A DNA stretch of 7,440 nucleotides from Nitrososphaerales archaeon TH1920 (GTDB lineage Archaea > Thermoproteota > Nitrososphaeria > Nitrososphaerales > Nitrososphaeraceae), in contig JAATVM010000035.1 of the NCBI GenBank assembly GCA_014523495.1, positions 1 through 7,440 on the forward strand, read 5' to 3'. A program made the position numbers and the translations under genes. The notes beneath the pieces were generated by a model. That model was not told where the DNA came from and did no database searches. It worked only from the letters and a program-made list of their open reading frames with translations. Every line of letters begins with the position of its first letter. The stretch's first letter is position 1. This document shows, piece by piece, positions 5,793 to 7,440 of this stretch.

Positions 5793-5822
5793 ACTATTAA
5801 TCAATAGTTAGATAATATTTTT
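5793..5822 (+). terminator. Terminator-like hairpin and T-run after the transporter/hypothetical unit
   Basis: ACTATT-AATC-AATAGT forms a perfect 6-bp stem (5793-5808), followed after nine bases by TTTTT (5818-5822). It starts 17 bases after the stop at 5776. Archaeal termination depends mainly on the U-tract, which here is short, so confidence is moderate. Confidence 0.4.
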
Positions 5823-5835
5823 CTAATTCATTAGA
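5822..5835. promoter_or_regulatory. Inverted repeat TCTAAT-TC-ATTAGA upstream of the secreted protein gene
   Basis: Two perfect 6-bp arms around two bases, about 107 bases before ATG 5942. It overlaps the end of the preceding T-run. It could be an operator for the secreted-protein gene or a second small stem in the terminator. No strong TATA box could be assigned in the remaining upstream sequence. Confidence 0.25.
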
Positions 5836-5941
5836 CTTGTTAGGAATTGTATTTACTTTACCAGAACAAATCTCTTTAGAAATGATCAAGTTGTAATTAC
5901 GACAATAGGTAAATCACAGAAATGCGAAATACCTCACAACA

Positions 5942-6709
5942 ATGCAGAGCAAAGAGAACAGATCTGTTTCATTTTTTCTGTTCACGTCTATAGCTAGTAT
6001 GCTTATCCTTTCTTTACTCACTATTGTGGTTTCGAATGAGGTAAATGCGGCAGATACGTTTACAATTGAGGCAAAAATAGATCTAACAAAGATAGTCAAT
6101 CCAGAGAAACTTAAAGTTGTGGCATTTGCTAATGATGAAACTAAAACTACGAATATAGATATTGATGAAAAAAATTCAAAAGTAGTTACTGTTCCATTTA
6201 GCTTTAATAAGAAAAATGATGTTGTTACTGTAGGGGTTAACGATGAGTATTTTGTATGTGCATATAATCTCGAGAGTAAAACAGGATTTATGAAATCATT
6301 TGCTTGTCATGAAGGAGATATTGCAAATCCCGATGGAATAAACACCATAGGTTTAGATTCTTTTCAGACCGTGGGTACTGAGGAACCCAATACAAAGAAT
6401 GTAAAGATTGACATTTTGATACCACTTTATGACAAAAAAGGCGTAAAGGAAATTAAGGTTTTAGCCATGGAAAAAGGTGAATTTATTTCAAAGGCAATAG
6501 AAGCAGGTAAGTTGCTTGAAAAATCAAAAGGTGATACAATAAAGGCTTCGTTTACATTCGACAGGAAAACAGGCATCGGAGAGACACAAATGGGAGACAT
6601 GTATTTTGCTTGCGTTTCTTCTAATGAATTAAATCCTCCAGAGGGAACAGAATGTGAACATAGACATATAAAATCATTTGAAACACCAAATAGTATATTT
6701 GCAAGATAA
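5942..6709 (+). CDS. Secreted protein with two related Cys-paired domains
   Basis: A 255-aa exported protein. Residues 1-36 form a signal peptide (charged QSKENR, long hydrophobic stretch, probable cut after NEVNA-A). Two related domains follow. Domain 1 (about 38-125) ends with DEYFVCAYNL...FACHEGD, with C106 and C122. Domain 2 (about 150-245) ends with DMYFACVSSN...TECEHRH, with C224 and C238. In each, an early strand of alternating hydrophobics (KLKVVAF / EIKVLAM) precedes a strand-rich middle, and the two Cys are 14-16 residues apart, suggesting one disulfide per domain outside the cell. This indicates an ancient internal duplication. I recognise no enzyme motif; adhesion, envelope structure or binding are possible. 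The ATG has no Shine-Dalgarno. It appears to be transcribed alone, with A/T hairpin-like sequence after the stop. Function unknown. Confidence 0.8.
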   Translation: MQSKENRSVSFFLFTSIASMLILSLLTIVVSNEVNAADTFTIEAKIDLTKIVNPEKLKVVAFANDETKTTNIDIDEKNSKVVTVPFSFNKKNDVVTVGVNDEYFVCAYNLESKTGFMKSFACHEGDIANPDGINTIGLDSFQTVGTEEPNTKNVKIDILIPLYDKKGVKEIKVLAMEKGEFISKAIEAGKLLEKSKGDTIKASFTFDRKTGIGETQMGDMYFACVSSNELNPPEGTECEHRHIKSFETPNSIFAR

Positions 6710-6740
6710 TATTTATTACAATACAGAAATCATAGAACAG

Positions 6741-6759
6741 AAAAAACCATTACTTTTTT
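6741..6759 (+). terminator. A/T stem and six-T run after the secreted-protein gene
   Basis: AAAAAA-CCATTAC-TTTTTT lies 32 bases after the stop codon. Six consecutive T residues are the main signal for archaeal intrinsic termination; the A-run could pair with them. Weak but well placed. Confidence 0.4.
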
Positions 6760-6830
6760 GGACCTATTTTATTCTACGAAATTGATAAATGTTGGTTCGA
6801 AGATCTGAGATCATAGTGTATTGATGAGTG

Positions 6831-6844
6831 ATTTTGATCAAAAT
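6831..6844. promoter_or_regulatory. 14-bp perfect palindrome ATTTTGATCAAAAT
   Basis: A perfect palindrome in the middle of the long intergenic region, about 215 bases before the TATA-like box of the next gene. A protein-binding role is inferred only from symmetry; its distance from the promoter makes this tentative. Confidence 0.3.
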
Positions 6845-7046
6845 TGTTATTACGTGAATTTATTTTAGAAAATCTTGAAAAAAATTTATGTGCTCTAGTA
6901 ATTTCAAATATGTATAATTATTAATGCGATTGTGGTAATCTTGTTATGCGATAATTTAGATAATTTTCCAACAAAAACAACCCAAATGGTAAATAATATA
7001 ACTAGATGAGAAGTTAAATATAATTTTATTCGCAATATACAATCAC

Positions 7047-7067
7047 AATATAAAAAAAATATAAACG
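7047..7067 (+). promoter_or_regulatory. Promoter with strong TATA box for the second cupredoxin-like gene
   Basis: ATATAAAAAAAATATAAACG contains two overlapping TATA-like boxes (7048-7055 and 7059-7065). The second would start transcription near 7088, leaving a leader of about 55-80 bases before the candidate ATGs at 7143 and 7167. It is the clearest TATA element in the window. Confidence 0.5.
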
Positions 7068-7166
7068 ATTTACTTATTTATCATACTAATTATAGCATTA
7101 AATGATGAATGCAGATTATTTTCAAGGGACAAGATTGCTAAGATGGGTAACTGGGTCAATTTGAAC

Positions 7167-7440
7167 ATGGATAAAACACACAAAACTATTTTTACTATTT
7201 CAACGTTCATGATATCAATAATATTACTATTTAATGTTGGTAATAAATCCCTTGGAGTAGAACAAGAATTGTTAGAAATTCCACAGGCCAAGTCGGTATA
7301 TGACACAGAAACTCTACATTTACCCAGATCTATTGGTTATTTCATAATACTTATTGCTAATGAAGCGCATGAAGAATGGCCTAAAGAAAAACATAAACTT
7401 CTCACGGATCAGAATCCATATTATGTTCCAACGCATCTAG
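7167..7440 (+). CDS. Second exported cupredoxin-like protein, N-terminal part only (runs off the window)
   Basis: At least 91 residues, open to the window end. Residues 1-30 form a signal peptide (DKTHK, then a hydrophobic run to about 24), so the product is exported. After an acidic linker comes a segment (about 58-91) with FIILIANEAHEE, PKEKHK and PYYVPTHL. It aligns with residues 57-90 of the protein at 1335-2117, where LILIPNEGHES, PKEQ and PYVPENIV appear in the same order with at least 14 identities. In that protein the segment directly precedes the cupredoxin fold, so the missing remainder here is expected to be a cupredoxin domain. Its copper ligands cannot be judged. The in-frame ATG at 7143 would add eight residues (MGNWVNLN) unlike a signal-peptide start, so ATG 7167 is preferred. 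The gene has its own promoter. Confidence 0.7.
   Translation, partial: MDKTHKTIFTISTFMISIILLFNVGNKSLGVEQELLEIPQAKSVYDTETLHLPRSIGYFIILIANEAHEEWPKEKHKLLTDQNPYYVPTHL

Larger units (their letters stand above)
6710..7166. other. Intergenic region without a convincing gene
   Basis: About 450 bases with stops in every frame and no convincing coding sequence; the longest plus-strand ATG frames are 11-20 codons. It holds an A/T hairpin after the secreted-protein gene, a 14-bp palindrome (6831-6844), a tandem ATGCGAT motif (6924-6930 and 6946-6952) flanked by AATTAT/ATAATT, and a strong TATA-like box before the next gene. I see no tRNA-like or box C/D-like fold. The reverse frame at 7070-7306 is judged a shadow of the gene at 7167. 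Confidence 0.5.

Noticed and set aside
5482..5804. Two overlapping minus-strand frames opposite the 133-aa gene
   Set aside because: The plus-strand protein has a coherent Trp/Cys core and sits directly behind the transporter; the reverse frames have no start signals or domain pattern.
5914..6099. Minus-strand frame of 61 codons
   Set aside because: Antisense to the signal-peptide region of the secreted protein; hydrophobic stretches in reverse arise from that region's composition.
7070..7306. Minus-strand frame of 78 codons with several Cys near its start
   Set aside because: Overlaps the promoter and start of the second cupredoxin-like gene, which is supported by a signal peptide and similarity to the protein at 1335-2117.

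Overview
The window reads as AT-rich archaeal chromosome (about one third G+C by eye), most likely from a soil ammonia-oxidising Nitrososphaeria (Thaumarchaeota), perhaps the Nitrososphaera/Nitrosocosmicus group. The case rests on gene style: short genes, a two-domain winged-helix regulator followed by a small multi-pass membrane protein, cupredoxin-fold exported proteins, a YVTN beta-propeller surface protein, a tiny CxxC/CxxC protein, archaeal TATA-like boxes and few strong Shine-Dalgarno sites. The lineage is inferred from families, not from a marker gene. I see no rRNA, tRNA, CRISPR array, insertion sequence or integrase.

Layout. At the left edge lies an unlisted 39-aa two-CxxC protein (113-232, +). 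It converges on a two-gene minus-strand unit: a winged-helix regulator (597-1049, with homologous-looking sequence up to about 1148) and a three-helix membrane protein (286-591), 5 bp apart. The regulator seems to have lost one base just after its natural ATG. A divergent promoter region (about 1149-1334) separates it from an exported cupredoxin-like protein (1335-2117, +), which converges on a large surface beta-propeller protein (2224-3816, -). Upstream of the propeller is a small two-helix membrane protein (4013-4234, -). A second divergent region, rich in palindromes, leads to an EamA-type transporter (4427-5350, +) and a Trp/Cys-rich hypothetical protein (5375-5776, +). Next come a secreted protein with two related Cys-paired domains (5942-6709, +), a roughly 450-bp intergenic stretch with several symmetrical motifs, and the start of a second cupredoxin-like exported protein (7167 to the window end, +).

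How they fit together. Most of the window encodes the cell envelope: four exported or surface-anchored proteins and three integral membrane proteins, plus one probable transcription regulator. The two cupredoxin-like genes, about 5 kb apart, share a distinctive N-terminal segment. The complete one lacks the Cys and second His expected of a blue-copper site. No metabolic pathway can be reconstructed. The most notable points are the frame-disrupted regulator start, the pair of related cupredoxin-like proteins, the overlooked zinc-finger-like peptide, the propeller protein with an intracellular helical tail, and the palindromes in the promoter regions.
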